Shown: positions 45,556-55,968, numbered from the stretch's first letter. The stretch is DNA of 64,000 nucleotides from Winogradskyella undariae (GCF_013285155.1 NZ_JABTEL010000003.1:372001-436000); one strand, 5' to 3'. Made by a program: numbers and translations. The notes: generated by a model from the sequence alone, not told the origin.

Positions 45556-47001
45556 TTAATTATGCTTTGAATAATCAATAGCTTTTCCGATAAGCGTAGC
45601 ACTTGTACAATCTGTAATAAGTACGTTAACTAAATCTCCAATTTTATAATGTTCCTTTGGGAAGACAGCAACCGTATTATCAGAGGTTCTTCCAGACCAT
45701 TGTAAATCGGATTTTTTAGATGCTTTTTCAATTAAAATTTCTACGGTTTTATTAACGTGTGCTCGCGTATTCATTTCACTATACTTTCGTTCTAATAGGA
45801 TAATTTCCTTAAGACGACGTTTCTTAATGTTTTCTGGTACATCATCTTCCATTTTACGACCAGCTAAAGTTCCAGGACGTTCAGAATAGGTAAACATGTA
45901 ACCAAAATTATATTTTACGTAATCCATTAAAGATAGCGTATCTTGGTGATCTTCTTCAGTTTCAGTTGGGAAACCAGCGATTAAATCGACACTAATTGAA
46001 CATTCAGGAATTATACGTTTAATATTATCTATAAGTTCAAAGTATTCTTCTCGTGTATGTAAACGATTCATTTCTTTTAGAATACGATCGCTACCACTTT
46101 GTACAGGTAGGTGAATGTGTTTACAAATATTATCATATTTCGCCATGGTTTCAATAACGTCCAGAGTGAAATCTTGAGGATTAGAGGTTGAAAATCTAAT
46201 ACGCATTTTTGGTTGTGCTTTAGCACATAATTCTAAAAGATTAGCAAAGCTAACAGCTGTTGCTTTTTGGAAATCAGAAGCGTTATCAAAATCTTTTTTT
46301 AAACCACCTCCGTACCATAGGTAACTATCAACGTTTTGTCCTAAAAGTGTAATTTCTTTAAATCCTTTAGACCATAAATCGTTTACTTCTTCAATAATAC
46401 TTTGTGGATCTCTACTGCGTTCTCTTCCTCTTGTAAAAGGAACAACACAGAATGTACACATATTATCACAACCCCGTGTAATAGAAACAAAAGCTGTAAT
46501 TCCGTTACTGTTTAATCTTACAGGCGAAACATCTCCGTAAGTTTCTTCTTTAGAAAGTATAACGTTTATAGCGTCTCTACCTTCATCTACTTCAGCTAAT
46601 AAATTAGGTAAATCTTTATAGGCATCAGGGCCAACAACTAAATCTACAATCTTTTCTTCGTCTAAGAATTTAGTTTTTAGACGTTCTGCCATACAGCCTA
46701 AAACACCAACTTTCATTTTGGGGTTAATACGTTTTATAGCATTGTATTCTTGTAATCTTTTTCTAACAGTTTGTTCGGCTTTATCTCTAATAGAGCAAGT
46801 ATTTACTAATACAAGATCGGCTTCTTCAAGTGTTTGTGTGGTGTTAAATCCTTGTTCTGATAGAATAGAAGCAACAATTTCACTATCGCTAAAATTCATG
46901 GCGCAACCATAACTTTCAATAAAAAGTTTACGCTTATTACCTTCTTTATTATCTAAAATTAAGGATTCACCTTGTTTATTTTCGTCTATAATTTTCTCCA
47001 T
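45556..47001 (-). CDS. miaB: tRNA-2-methylthio-N6-dimethylallyladenosine synthase MiaB
   Basis: 481 residues. Methylthiotransferase for i6A37 of tRNA. N-terminal UPF0004 domain with three Cys ('YGCAMN', 'NTCSIRDKAE', 'GCMAERL'), radical SAM domain with 'RGCDNMCTFCVVPFTRGRERSR', and a C-terminal TRAM domain (from ~410). A ~25-residue N-terminal extension precedes the domain. First gene of the run ending at secG, under a well-formed promoter. Confidence 0.96.
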   Translation of the reverse strand: MEKIIDENKQGESLILDNKEGNKRKLFIESYGCAMNFSDSEIVASILSEQGFNTTQTLEEADLVLVNTCSIRDKAEQTVRKRLQEYNAIKRINPKMKVGVLGCMAERLKTKFLDEEKIVDLVVGPDAYKDLPNLLAEVDEGRDAINVILSKEETYGDVSPVRLNSNGITAFVSITRGCDNMCTFCVVPFTRGRERSRDPQSIIEEVNDLWSKGFKEITLLGQNVDSYLWYGGGLKKDFDNASDFQKATAVSFANLLELCAKAQPKMRIRFSTSNPQDFTLDVIETMAKYDNICKHIHLPVQSGSDRILKEMNRLHTREEYFELIDNIKRIIPECSISVDLIAGFPTETEEDHQDTLSLMDYVKYNFGYMFTYSERPGTLAGRKMEDDVPENIKKRRLKEIILLERKYSEMNTRAHVNKTVEILIEKASKKSDLQWSGRTSDNTVAVFPKEHYKIGDLVNVLITDCTSATLIGKAIDYSKHN

Positions 47002-47057
47002 CTTTAGTGTTCTGTGAAAACAGAATAGCTTCTTTTTGTAATTCTAATTTAAGATTG

Positions 47058-47090
47058 CAAAGATAGTACTATTTTGTGAATTATGACAAA
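47058..47090 (-). promoter_or_regulatory. Promoter of the miaB-secG gene run
   Basis: Minus strand: TTTG (47087-47090), 21-base spacer, TATCTTTG (47058-47065), a perfect Bacteroidetes -33/-7 pair, 56 bases before the miaB ATG. Confidence 0.6.
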
Positions 47091-47214
47091 GTGGCAGTTG
47101 TAATTTAATTAAGATTTTTTAATACCGTTGGGATTATTACAGGTGAGTAAAATCTTTTTCTTGAATATCTGTAAAAAATAGAGTTCTTTTGAAGTCTTAA
47201 TTATAAATGGTAAA

Positions 47215-48003
47215 ATGAACGCTACAGAAATAAAAAACAGAATTGATAAAGCAAGTGAATTAGATTTTGGTACTCTATTTAATCAATCCATTGAATTATT
47301 TAAAAAAGTTTGGGTGCAAGGATTGGTTACACTTTTGCTTAATGTTGTTTTAGCTATTCCTGTTATAATGGTTATTTATATACCAATGATATTTCTGGGT
47401 ATTGCGAGTGCTTTTACATCCGCAAATAATTATGATTCTTTCAATGAGACTGGATTTAGTGTATTAATGATGCTTCTAATATTTGTTTTCTATATTTTTA
47501 TAATTGTAGCAATGAGTACTATTGCGCTTGCTTTAAAAGCGGCATTTTATAGGATTTGTAAACTTAGAGATTTTGAGGAATTAGGAAAAGACGATTATTT
47601 CTATTTTCTGAAAAAAGCATATTTAGGAAAAACCATTAAATTAAGTTTAGCATTTTCAGGTATAGCAATACTATCTGCTATGATGTGTTTTATTCCTTTA
47701 ATATATGCTTTAGTTCCTTTGTCATTTATTGTTGTTATCTATGCGTTTAATCCAGATTTACCAATTAAAGATATTATAAAATTAGCTTTCGATCTTGGGA
47801 ATAAAAAATGGCTGTTATCATTTGGGCTTATGTTTATATCTGGGTTTTTAGCTATGGTTATAGGATTCTTAATGTGTGGTTTTGGAGTTTATATAACGTC
47901 TTCTTTCGGTCAGCTACCATCTTATTTTATATATAAAGGAGTCGTTGGTTTCGATGATGAAGATGAGCAGCTAAGACGTATTAATGAATTGTCTATTTCA
48001 TAA
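47215..48003 (+). CDS. Polytopic membrane protein of unknown function
   Basis: 262 residues. A short polar N-terminus ('IDKASELDFGTLFNQSIELFKKVW') and then about six transmembrane helices, with an acidic C-terminal tail ('DDEDEQLRRINELSIS'). The 'ELDFGTLFNQSIELFKKVW' entry is reminiscent of DUF975/glycerophosphodiester-phosphodiesterase membrane domains, but I cannot place it firmly. Monocistronic; a 213-base region separates it from divergent miaB. Confidence 0.75.
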   Translation: MNATEIKNRIDKASELDFGTLFNQSIELFKKVWVQGLVTLLLNVVLAIPVIMVIYIPMIFLGIASAFTSANNYDSFNETGFSVLMMLLIFVFYIFIIVAMSTIALALKAAFYRICKLRDFEELGKDDYFYFLKKAYLGKTIKLSLAFSGIAILSAMMCFIPLIYALVPLSFIVVIYAFNPDLPIKDIIKLAFDLGNKKWLLSFGLMFISGFLAMVIGFLMCGFGVYITSSFGQLPSYFIYKGVVGFDDEDEQLRRINELSIS

Positions 48004-48327
48004 CCTATATTTTTATAAGGGTTAGTCTATTGTTGTGCTGTTAAAATTGAAAATTAATAGATTGATGCAGTTCTATGTTTATTTTATTAGGCTGAATAAA
48101 TTTAATCTATGGGTATAATATTTAATTGTGTTTTTGCTGTTTCGGGTTGATTACGTATACTTCAATTAATGAATTATATATTGAGAAGCAATATTTTGAA
48201 GTTTTCTAATTTGAAAGACTTTTTTATTTTGAAACAAAAAAAATTACGATAAAATGTATGGTATTTAAGACCAAATTAGGATTGTATCTTAAATTTCATA
48301 TACATTTGTAAACGTAAAATTTTAAGA
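48004..48327. other. Intergenic region upstream of topA
   Basis: 324 bases, very AT-rich, no ORF of coding character. It begins with a weak inverted repeat (48001-48009 with 48014-48024, imperfect) after the membrane protein stop and ends with the topA promoter. Nothing else recognised. Confidence 0.6.
48282..48308 (+). promoter_or_regulatory. Candidate topA promoter
   Basis: TTG (48282-48284), a 16-base spacer (shorter than the usual 17-21) and TACATTTG (48301-48308), a perfect -7 box, 19 bases before the ATG. Confidence 0.45.
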
Positions 48328-50871
48328 ATGTCAAAAAATCTTGTTATTGTTGAGTCACCTGCAAAGGCTAAAACTATTGAAAAATTTTTAGGAAAAGACT
48401 ATAAAGTAGAGTCTAGTTTTGGACATATTTCAGATCTTCCTTCTAAAGAATTAGGAGTTGATGTAGAAGGTGATTTTATGCCCAAGTATCAAGTGTCCAA
48501 GGATAAAAAGGATGTTGTTAAAAAACTAAAAGATTTAGCGAAGAAAGCAGACATTGTATGGCTAGCGAGTGATGAGGATCGCGAGGGAGAAGCTATTGCA
48601 TGGCATTTAGCAGAGACGTTAAAATTAGATAAAGAAAAAACAAAACGTATTGTATTTCATGAGATTACCAAAACGGCGATTAATAAAGCTATTGAGAATC
48701 CTAGAAGTATCGATTATAATTTAGTGGATGCACAACAGGCAAGACGTGTTTTAGATCGTATTGTAGGTTACGAGTTGTCTCCTGTATTATGGAGAAAAGT
48801 AAAAGGCGGTTTATCGGCTGGTAGAGTTCAATCTGTATCTGTACGTTTAATTGTAGAGCGCGAGAGTGATATACAAGCTTTTAAAGCAACAGCTACTTAT
48901 AGAGTTGATGCAGAATTTACAAATGAAAAAGGAAATTCATTTAAAGCTAAATTGCCTAAGAATTTTAATTCAGAAGAAGAAGCTTTACAGTTTTTGAAGA
49001 ATAACGTAGACGCTTCATATCAGGTTGCAGATTTGCAAAAAAAACCTGCTAAAAAATCACCTGCAGCACCATTTACGACGTCGACCTTACAACAGGAAGC
49101 TTCACGTAAATTAGGTTATTCGGTGAGTAGAACGATGACTAATGCGCAGCGTTTGTATGAAGCCGGTCTCATTACTTACATGAGAACAGATAGTGTTAAC
49201 TTATCTGATGAAGCTAAAAAAGGAGCTGAGAATGAAATTGTTTCAGCTTACGGATCAGAATTTAGTAATCCAAAAAATTATAAAGGAAAAACAAAAGGGG
49301 CTCAAGAAGCTCACGAAGCGATTAGACCTACTGATTTTTCAAACCATACCGTTAAAGCCGAGCGTGATCAAGCAAGATTATACGATTTAATATGGAAACG
49401 TGCTATTGCTTCACAAATGAGTGATGCAAAATTAGAGCGTACCAATCTTAAGGTTCAAATTAATGCTAAAAAGAAAGTTAGCGAACAGTTTACTGCAAAT
49501 GGTGAAATCATAACTTTTGAAGGCTTTCTTAAAGTTTATTTAGAAGGAACAGATGATGAAGATGCAGAACAAGAAGGTATTTTACCAGATTTAAAAGTTG
49601 GTGAAGCACTTCAGAATAAATATATCACAGCAACGGAGCGTTTTACACGTCCACCAGCAAGATTTACAGAAGCATCGTTAGTTAAGCAATTAGAAGAACT
49701 AGGTATTGGACGTCCGTCTACTTATGCACCAACAATTTCTACCATTCAAAATAGAAATTATGTTGAAAAAGGAACGCATGAGGGTGATGAAAGAAAATAT
49801 AAGCAACTTGTTTTTGAAAATCAAAAGATAAAAGACAATACATTATCAGAGCAAACAGGTTCTAATAAAGGAAAATTAGTACCAACCGATATTGGAATTA
49901 TTGTAACAAATTTCTTAGTCAATCATTTTGAAAGTATCTTAGATTATAACTTTACAGCTAAAGTTGAAGATCGTTTTGATGATATCGCAGACGGTAAGCA
50001 GGACTGGCGAGAAATGATGAAAGAGTTCTATAAGGATTTTCATCCACATGTTAAAGATGTTCAAGAAAATGCAGATCGAGAATCAGGAGAACGTATTTTA
50101 GGTACTGATCCCGTTTCAGGGCGTCAAGTAAGTGTTCGTTTAGGTAAATTTGGTGCTATGGTGCAAGTTGGTACTATGGACGATGAAGACAAGCCTAAGT
50201 TTGCTAGTTTGTCACCAGACCAACAATTGAATTCTATTACTTACGAAGAAGCAATGGATTTATTCAAACTTCCAAAAGCTTTAGGAACATATAAAGATGA
50301 AGATGTTGAAGTTAATAATGGCCGTTTTGGACCTTATGTAAGATTTGGTGAGAAATTTGTTTCATTACCAAAAGGCGTTGATCCTTTAAGTGTAGAAATG
50401 GATGAAGCATTAATCTATATTAAAGAAAAAGAGTTAGCCGATGCTCCAATTTATATCTATAAAGATTTAGAAGTTATTAAAGGTAAAGGACGTTTTGGAC
50501 CATTTATAAAATGGAACAATATGTTTATCAATGTGAATAAAAAATATGATTGGGATAATTTATCTGATGAAGACATTGTAACTTTAATTGAAGACAAAAT
50601 TCAAAAAGAAATTGATAAGGTTATCCATAATTGGGAAGATGAAGGTGTTAGAGTTGAGAAAGCAAGATGGGGAAGACACAATATCATAAAAGGGAAGCAA
50701 AAATTAGAGTTAGCTAAAACGGTAGATGTTACTAAAATGACATTAGATAAAGCGCTTGCTTTACTCGAAAAAAATGCACCTAAAAAGAAGGTTGCTAAAA
50801 AGAAAGCAACCAAGAAGAAAGTGGTGAAAAAGACTGCAGCAAAGAAAAAAACAACTGTAAAAAAGAAATAA
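48328..50871 (+). CDS. topA: DNA topoisomerase I (type IA)
   Basis: 847 residues. Relaxes negative supercoils. Toprim domain with 'VIVESPAKAKTIEKFLG' and 'DEDREGEAIAWH', 'SAGRVQSVSVRLI', catalytic Tyr284 in 'ITYMRTDS', then Topo C-terminal repeats without the C4 zinc fingers seen in E. coli, and a Lys-rich tail of ~30 residues ('KKKVAKKKATKKK...') that would grip DNA. The arginase-like gene begins directly after its stop. Confidence 0.97.
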   Translation: MSKNLVIVESPAKAKTIEKFLGKDYKVESSFGHISDLPSKELGVDVEGDFMPKYQVSKDKKDVVKKLKDLAKKADIVWLASDEDREGEAIAWHLAETLKLDKEKTKRIVFHEITKTAINKAIENPRSIDYNLVDAQQARRVLDRIVGYELSPVLWRKVKGGLSAGRVQSVSVRLIVERESDIQAFKATATYRVDAEFTNEKGNSFKAKLPKNFNSEEEALQFLKNNVDASYQVADLQKKPAKKSPAAPFTTSTLQQEASRKLGYSVSRTMTNAQRLYEAGLITYMRTDSVNLSDEAKKGAENEIVSAYGSEFSNPKNYKGKTKGAQEAHEAIRPTDFSNHTVKAERDQARLYDLIWKRAIASQMSDAKLERTNLKVQINAKKKVSEQFTANGEIITFEGFLKVYLEGTDDEDAEQEGILPDLKVGEALQNKYITATERFTRPPARFTEASLVKQLEELGIGRPSTYAPTISTIQNRNYVEKGTHEGDERKYKQLVFENQKIKDNTLSEQTGSNKGKLVPTDIGIIVTNFLVNHFESILDYNFTAKVEDRFDDIADGKQDWREMMKEFYKDFHPHVKDVQENADRESGERILGTDPVSGRQVSVRLGKFGAMVQVGTMDDEDKPKFASLSPDQQLNSITYEEAMDLFKLPKALGTYKDEDVEVNNGRFGPYVRFGEKFVSLPKGVDPLSVEMDEALIYIKEKELADAPIYIYKDLEVIKGKGRFGPFIKWNNMFINVNKKYDWDNLSDEDIVTLIEDKIQKEIDKVIHNWEDEGVRVEKARWGRHNIIKGKQKLELAKTVDVTKMTLDKALALLEKNAPKKKVAKKKATKKKVVKKTAAKKKTTVKKK

Positions 50872-50877
50872 TTGGAT

Positions 50878-52044
50878 ATGAATTTTAGTTTTCTTAAGCC
50901 CGTGTCAGACGCAGTTTTGGCTCATAATGAACTAACTGCACAGCAGGCGCTAGGAAAAAAAATAAAAGTCCATTCTCGCCAAAATGGAATACCTGATTTA
51001 GAAGGTGTACAGATGGCTATTATAGGTGTTTTAGAAAATAGAAATGACGTAAATTATATAGGGAATCCTATTAATCTCGATTCAATTCGAAAAACACTTT
51101 ATACGTTATTTCCTGGGAATTGGCATACCACACTTGCCGATCTTGGAGATATAGAACCAGGAGAAACTGTAGAAGATACCTATTTTGCTATCCGAACAGC
51201 TATTACTGGTTTGGTAGAGAATCGAGTTATCCCTATCATCATAGGAGGTAGTCAAGATCTTACTTATCCAACTTATCGTGCTTACGATGAATTATTACCA
51301 ATGGTAAACGTTGTTAGTGTAGATACAAACTTCGATTTAGGGGATGCTAATCTTCCTATTAAAAATAATAGTTACATTGGTAAAGTGATTGTAGAAGAGC
51401 CATATAACCTCTTTAATTACACAGCTATTGGTTATCAAACCTATTTTAATTCTCAAGAAGAAATAGATCTTTTAGAAAAATTGTACTTTGAGGCCTATCG
51501 TTTAGGTGAGATTTCTGGAGATATTAGTAAAGTTGAGCCGTTAATGCGAGATGCTCACATTGTTTCCGTAGATTTAAAGTCTATTAGAGCTTCAGAGGTT
51601 AGTGACAGCCAAAAATATTCACCAAATGGTTTTTCCGGCAAAGAGATATGTGCTATTAGTAGATACGCGGGTATAAGTAACAAAGTCTCTTCATTTGGGA
51701 TTTATGAATACAATGGGTCTAAAAATGACAGTGCAACTTCGATGCTAGTTGCTCAAATGATCTGGTATTTTATAGAAGGAGTTAATTGTCGTGTGAAAGA
51801 TGATGATTTTCATAATCAAGATCATTATCAGAAATTTAACGTTTTGGTTGAGAATGATGAGTTAATTTTCTTCAAAAGCCTAAAAACTGGACGTTGGTGG
51901 ATTGAAATTCCATTTTTGCCAAATGTTAATAATAAATTAAAAAAGCATACGTTATTACCTTGCATGCATTCAGATTATATAAATGCTACTCACGGAGAAA
52001 TTCCAGAGCGTTGGTATAAGGCATATCAGAAAAATAGCTTCTAA
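50878..52044 (+). CDS. Arginase/formimidoylglutamase-fold protein with degenerate metal site
   Basis: 388 residues from the ATG at 50878 (a TTG two codons earlier is in frame). The ureohydrolase order is visible: 'IIGGSQD' where active enzymes have GGDH (~123-127), 'SVDTNFDLGD' where they have DAHxD (~147-156), and 'SVDLKSIRAS' where they have SxDxDxxDP (~230-239). At least three of the six Mn ligands (two His, one Asp) are lost, so catalysis is doubtful. It lies 6 bases after topA and 159 bases before gldK, a place where I believe Flavobacteriia often keep this gene. Confidence 0.85.
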   Translation: MNFSFLKPVSDAVLAHNELTAQQALGKKIKVHSRQNGIPDLEGVQMAIIGVLENRNDVNYIGNPINLDSIRKTLYTLFPGNWHTTLADLGDIEPGETVEDTYFAIRTAITGLVENRVIPIIIGGSQDLTYPTYRAYDELLPMVNVVSVDTNFDLGDANLPIKNNSYIGKVIVEEPYNLFNYTAIGYQTYFNSQEEIDLLEKLYFEAYRLGEISGDISKVEPLMRDAHIVSVDLKSIRASEVSDSQKYSPNGFSGKEICAISRYAGISNKVSSFGIYEYNGSKNDSATSMLVAQMIWYFIEGVNCRVKDDDFHNQDHYQKFNVLVENDELIFFKSLKTGRWWIEIPFLPNVNNKLKKHTLLPCMHSDYINATHGEIPERWYKAYQKNSF

Positions 52045-52130
52045 AATAAACGCTTTGTCGGACTTTAACACTTTTTGAATCGACGAAATGCTTATTTTTA
52101 GGGTAAAGTGCAAAAAAAATTTAAAAAAAG

Positions 52131-52161
52131 TTGTTTATTCGGAAATATATAAATATGTTTA
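52131..52161 (+). promoter_or_regulatory. Candidate promoter of gldKLMN
   Basis: TTG (52131-52133), a 20-base spacer and TATGTTTA (52154-52161), one mismatch from TAnnTTTG, 42 bases before the gldK ATG. Confidence 0.38.
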
Positions 52162-52203
52162 CGACCTCAAAAATAATAAGGACTAATTTAACCTAGAGTT
52201 ACT

Positions 52204-53556
52204 ATGAATATTAAGAAGTTTATTTTACTAACCGCAGTACTACTTATGGTAGCCAGTTGTAATTCTGGAGACCGTGGACAATTAGTAGGCGTACAAGGTA
52301 AGCAGTGGCACCCAGAAAAGCCCTATGGAATGACATTGGTACCTGGAGGAGCATTTATTATGGGTAAATCAGATGATGATTTAGCTGGAGTACAAGATGC
52401 CCCAACAAAAACAGCTACAGTTCGTGCATTTTATATGGATGAAACTGAGATTACAAATAGCGAGTATCGCCAATTTGTAGAATGGGTAAGAGATTCAACG
52501 CTTAGATTAAAATTAGCTGAAATGGCTGACTTAGAAGGTAAAACACCAGGTAGTGGTGATATTGGAGAGTTTGCTTATTTAGATGCTGATCCAGAAAATC
52601 TTAATGCTTATGAAAGCTATATGGTTAATACCTATGGTAACGAGCAAAGGAAAATTAATCGTGACGCAGATTTAATCTTCAATACTGATGAGTATCCTGA
52701 TGAATTATATGCAGAAGTAATGGACGGTATGTACTTACCATTAGAAGAATCTTATAATGGTCAACGTACTTGGGATGTTAAGCAATTTAAATTCCAGTAT
52801 ACTTACATGGATATTCAAAAAGCAGCGAAAGACAGAGGTTTAAAACGTTCTGAGGTTATTGTTCAACAAGAAGTTGAAATTTATCCAGACACAACTGCTT
52901 GGATTAGAGATTTTGCTTATTCTTATAATGAGCCAATGCATAATGATTATTTCTGGCATGATGCTTATGGAGATTATCCTGTTGTAGGTGTATCTTGGAA
53001 ACAAGCACAAGCTTTTTGTCAGTGGAGAACACAATATCATAATGCAGATAGAAAGAAAAGAGGACAACAAGCTGTAAACTCTTATAGATTACCATCTGAA
53101 GCAGAATGGGAGTATGCTGCTCGTGGAGGTTTACAAGGAGCAACTTACCCTTGGGGTGGACCTTACACCAAAAATGACAGAGGTTGTTTTATGGCAAACT
53201 TTAAACCAATGAGAGGTGATTATGCAGCTGATCAAGCATTATATACAGTTGAAGCGGATTCTTATGATCCTAATGATTTCAATTTATATAATATGGCTGG
53301 TAACGTTTCAGAATGGGTAAATGGTTCATACGATCCTGCATCATATGAATATGCTTCATCAATAAATCCAAATGTAAATGATCCTGATAATGCACGTAAA
53401 GTCGTTAGAGGTGGATCTTGGAAAGATGTTGCTTATTACTTACAAGTAAGCTCAAGAGATTACGAATATGCAGATTCTGCAAGAAGTTACATTGGATTCA
53501 GAACCGTACAAGATTATATGGGAACTGAAGTAACTCAAAACGCAGCAACAAACTAA
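52204..53556 (+). CDS. gldK: Gliding motility / type IX secretion lipoprotein GldK
   Basis: 450 residues. Lipoprotein signal (lipobox 'MVASC', Cys19) and a formylglycine-generating-enzyme (FGE-sulfatase) fold: 'MTLVPGGAFIMGKSDDD' at the start, 'SYRLPSEAEWEYAARGG', 'NMAGNVSEWVNGSYD' and 'VVRGGSWKDVAYY'. It forms the outer-membrane-attached ring of the type IX secretion system with GldN and assists secretion and gliding. First of four genes in order K-L-M-N. Confidence 0.96.
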   Translation: MNIKKFILLTAVLLMVASCNSGDRGQLVGVQGKQWHPEKPYGMTLVPGGAFIMGKSDDDLAGVQDAPTKTATVRAFYMDETEITNSEYRQFVEWVRDSTLRLKLAEMADLEGKTPGSGDIGEFAYLDADPENLNAYESYMVNTYGNEQRKINRDADLIFNTDEYPDELYAEVMDGMYLPLEESYNGQRTWDVKQFKFQYTYMDIQKAAKDRGLKRSEVIVQQEVEIYPDTTAWIRDFAYSYNEPMHNDYFWHDAYGDYPVVGVSWKQAQAFCQWRTQYHNADRKKRGQQAVNSYRLPSEAEWEYAARGGLQGATYPWGGPYTKNDRGCFMANFKPMRGDYAADQALYTVEADSYDPNDFNLYNMAGNVSEWVNGSYDPASYEYASSINPNVNDPDNARKVVRGGSWKDVAYYLQVSSRDYEYADSARSYIGFRTVQDYMGTEVTQNAATN

Positions 53557-53634
53557 CTTAACTTTAACTTAAATATTAATCCATAATGAGTATTAATTAA
53601 CCAAGCTCATTAGAAAACAAAAAAACTTAAAATC

Positions 53635-54276
53635 ATGGCAAAAAAGAAATTATCAGTAATGAATATGGTCTATGGACTAGGAGCAGCAATTGTAATTGTA
53701 GGTGCATTATTCAAAATTCAACACTGGCCTTACGGTTCAGCTATCCTTACATTAGGTATGGTTGTAGAAGCGCTTGTATTTATTATATCTGCTTTTGAAA
53801 AGCAAGGAGATGATTTAGATTGGTCATTAGTATACCCAGAATTAGCAGGAGGTGAATCTTTAGGAGGTAAAAAGAGCGTTAAAGCAATTGAAGAGCCAAA
53901 AGAAGCTGATGGTATGTTATCTAAAAAATTAGATAATTTATTAAAAGATGCTAAAATTGATGGTGCTCTTATGGCAAGCTTAGGAGATAGTATTAAAAAC
54001 TTCGAAGGTGCTGCAAAAGGTATTTCTCCAACAGTAGATTCAATGGCTGCACAAAAGAAATATAGTGAAGAAATGACTTTAGCTGCTGCACAAATGGAAT
54101 CATTAAATAGTCTTTATAAAGTACAAGTTGATAGTGCAAACCGTCAAGCTGCAATTAATGAAGAAGCTGTAGAAAATGCAACTAAATTAAAAGAGCAAAT
54201 GCAATCATTAGCGTCTAACTTATCATCTTTAAATGGTGTTTATGGAGGTATGTTAACTGCAATGAACAAAAACTAA
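53635..54276 (+). CDS. gldL: Type IX secretion motor protein GldL
   Basis: 213 residues. Two transmembrane helices near the N-terminus (~10-30 and ~36-55) with the conserved 'KIQHWPYGS' loop, followed by a cytoplasmic helical domain. With GldM it forms the proton-driven inner-membrane motor that powers gliding and secretion. 78 bases after gldK. Confidence 0.96.
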   Translation: MAKKKLSVMNMVYGLGAAIVIVGALFKIQHWPYGSAILTLGMVVEALVFIISAFEKQGDDLDWSLVYPELAGGESLGGKKSVKAIEEPKEADGMLSKKLDNLLKDAKIDGALMASLGDSIKNFEGAAKGISPTVDSMAAQKKYSEEMTLAAAQMESLNSLYKVQVDSANRQAAINEEAVENATKLKEQMQSLASNLSSLNGVYGGMLTAMNKN

Positions 54277-54326
54277 TTGGTTTTTATAATCATATTAATT
54301 AATAATAATTAAAAACTAATTAGAAA

Positions 54327-55907
54327 ATGGCAGGAGGAAAACAGTCCGCAAGACAAAAAATGATTAACCTGATGTATTTGGTATTTATTGCAATGATTGC
54401 AATGACTGCAAGTAAGGAAATATTATCAGCATTTAGTCTTTTTGATAAGAAATTTGAAAACGCAAATGAATTAGCTGTAAATTCAAATACAACCTTATTA
54501 AAAGGTTTAGAAAAACAAGCAGAAGAAAAACCAAATGAATTTGGTGTAACGTATAATAATGCGAAAAAGATCAGTTCTTTATCTGATGAATTTTACACGT
54601 TTTTAGAAGTTCAAAAGAAAATGATTTTGGACAAAGGCGGATATGCAGAAGAGTATAAAGAAAAAGGACTATTGCCAGCTGAAAAGATGGATAAGGGTAC
54701 TGTATTAGATGAAGCGTGGTTTACTGGAGACCGTTTAACAAAAAACGGTGATGAGTTTGTTGCTAGAATTGAAAAGTATAAATCAGATATTAGAAATGTT
54801 TTAGGTGAAGATGTAGCTTTTAATCCAGCGAAAGAAACACTTGAAGCCCGTTTTACTACTGCTGAAATGAAAGACAAGGACGGTAATAACCAAAGTTGGT
54901 TAGAGTATAATTTTAAGAATTTTCCAGCTGTAGCATCATATACTAAGCTTACGGCTATGCAGAATGATATTAAAAGTACTGAAGCTAACCTTTACAATGT
55001 GTTTTTAGGTAACACAGTAGATGAAGTAACATCTTTGAAGAACTATACAGCTATTGTAATTCCAGATAAAAATGCTTTTTTTGCAGGTGAAACATTTACA
55101 GGTAGAGTTGTTCTTGGTAAGTATGCTAACGTAATCCCAACTAAATTAAAAGTTGGAGATGACGAATTAGATTTAAATAGAGAAAATGCAATTGACTCTA
55201 CAGGAGCTGCACGTATCGAATTTAAAGTAGGTAATGTTGGTGAGCATGATATTAAAGGTCAGTTTACTTTTTCAGAAAAAGGTCAAGATTTACCAATCGA
55301 TTTTACAGGTCAATACGTAGTGGTACCAAGACCAAATTCTGCAACTATTTCTGCAGATAAGATGAACGTTGTTTATCGTGGTGTTGCTAACCCAATGACT
55401 ATTTCTTTTGCAGGTGTTCCTGACAATAAAGTAAGAGCATCAGGTGCAGGTCTTAAGCCAGCAGGTAATGGTAAATATCTTATGAACCCTGGTTCTGGTA
55501 GAGAAGTAACAATTAGTGTTACTGCTACATTAGACGATGGATCTCCAGCAAGTGATAAAAAGACATTTAGAATTAAAGATATCCCTCAACCTACTGGTAC
55601 TATTTCTGGTAAAGATGGTTTAGTTAAATTACCTAAACGTAACCTAGAAATAGGTACAATTGGTGCTAAATTGGATGATTTTGTATTCGATTTACCTATA
55701 AGTGTAACTTCATTTAAAGTTAAGGTTCCTGGTCAACCAACAGTTATTGTTGCAGGTACTAAAATGAATAGCCAAGCTAAATCAGCAATTGGTAGAGCAC
55801 GTTCTGGTGATGTTGTTACTATCTTTGATATTAAAGCTAAGATTACAGGTAATTCTAGTTATAACTTAAAAGGTGTATCACCTATAGCTGTAGAGGTTTC
55901 TAACTAA
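54327..55907 (+). CDS. gldM: Type IX secretion motor protein GldM
   Basis: 526 residues. One N-terminal transmembrane helix ('MINLMYLVFIAMIAMTASKE', ~11-30) and a long periplasmic part of four domains including Ig-like folds ('FAGETFTGRVVLGKYANV'). It spans the periplasm and couples the GldL motor to the GldK/GldN ring. 50 bases after gldL. Confidence 0.96.
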   Translation: MAGGKQSARQKMINLMYLVFIAMIAMTASKEILSAFSLFDKKFENANELAVNSNTTLLKGLEKQAEEKPNEFGVTYNNAKKISSLSDEFYTFLEVQKKMILDKGGYAEEYKEKGLLPAEKMDKGTVLDEAWFTGDRLTKNGDEFVARIEKYKSDIRNVLGEDVAFNPAKETLEARFTTAEMKDKDGNNQSWLEYNFKNFPAVASYTKLTAMQNDIKSTEANLYNVFLGNTVDEVTSLKNYTAIVIPDKNAFFAGETFTGRVVLGKYANVIPTKLKVGDDELDLNRENAIDSTGAARIEFKVGNVGEHDIKGQFTFSEKGQDLPIDFTGQYVVVPRPNSATISADKMNVVYRGVANPMTISFAGVPDNKVRASGAGLKPAGNGKYLMNPGSGREVTISVTATLDDGSPASDKKTFRIKDIPQPTGTISGKDGLVKLPKRNLEIGTIGAKLDDFVFDLPISVTSFKVKVPGQPTVIVAGTKMNSQAKSAIGRARSGDVVTIFDIKAKITGNSSYNLKGVSPIAVEVSN

Positions 55908-55968
55908 TTAAAATATTTAATAGGTTATTATCCTTAAAAGAAAATCCCAAATTATAATAAAAAATAAG

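Noticed and set aside
52204..53556. Sulfatase-modifying enzyme
   Set aside because: The FGE-like fold is shared, but the lipoprotein signal and following gldLMN show it is GldK.
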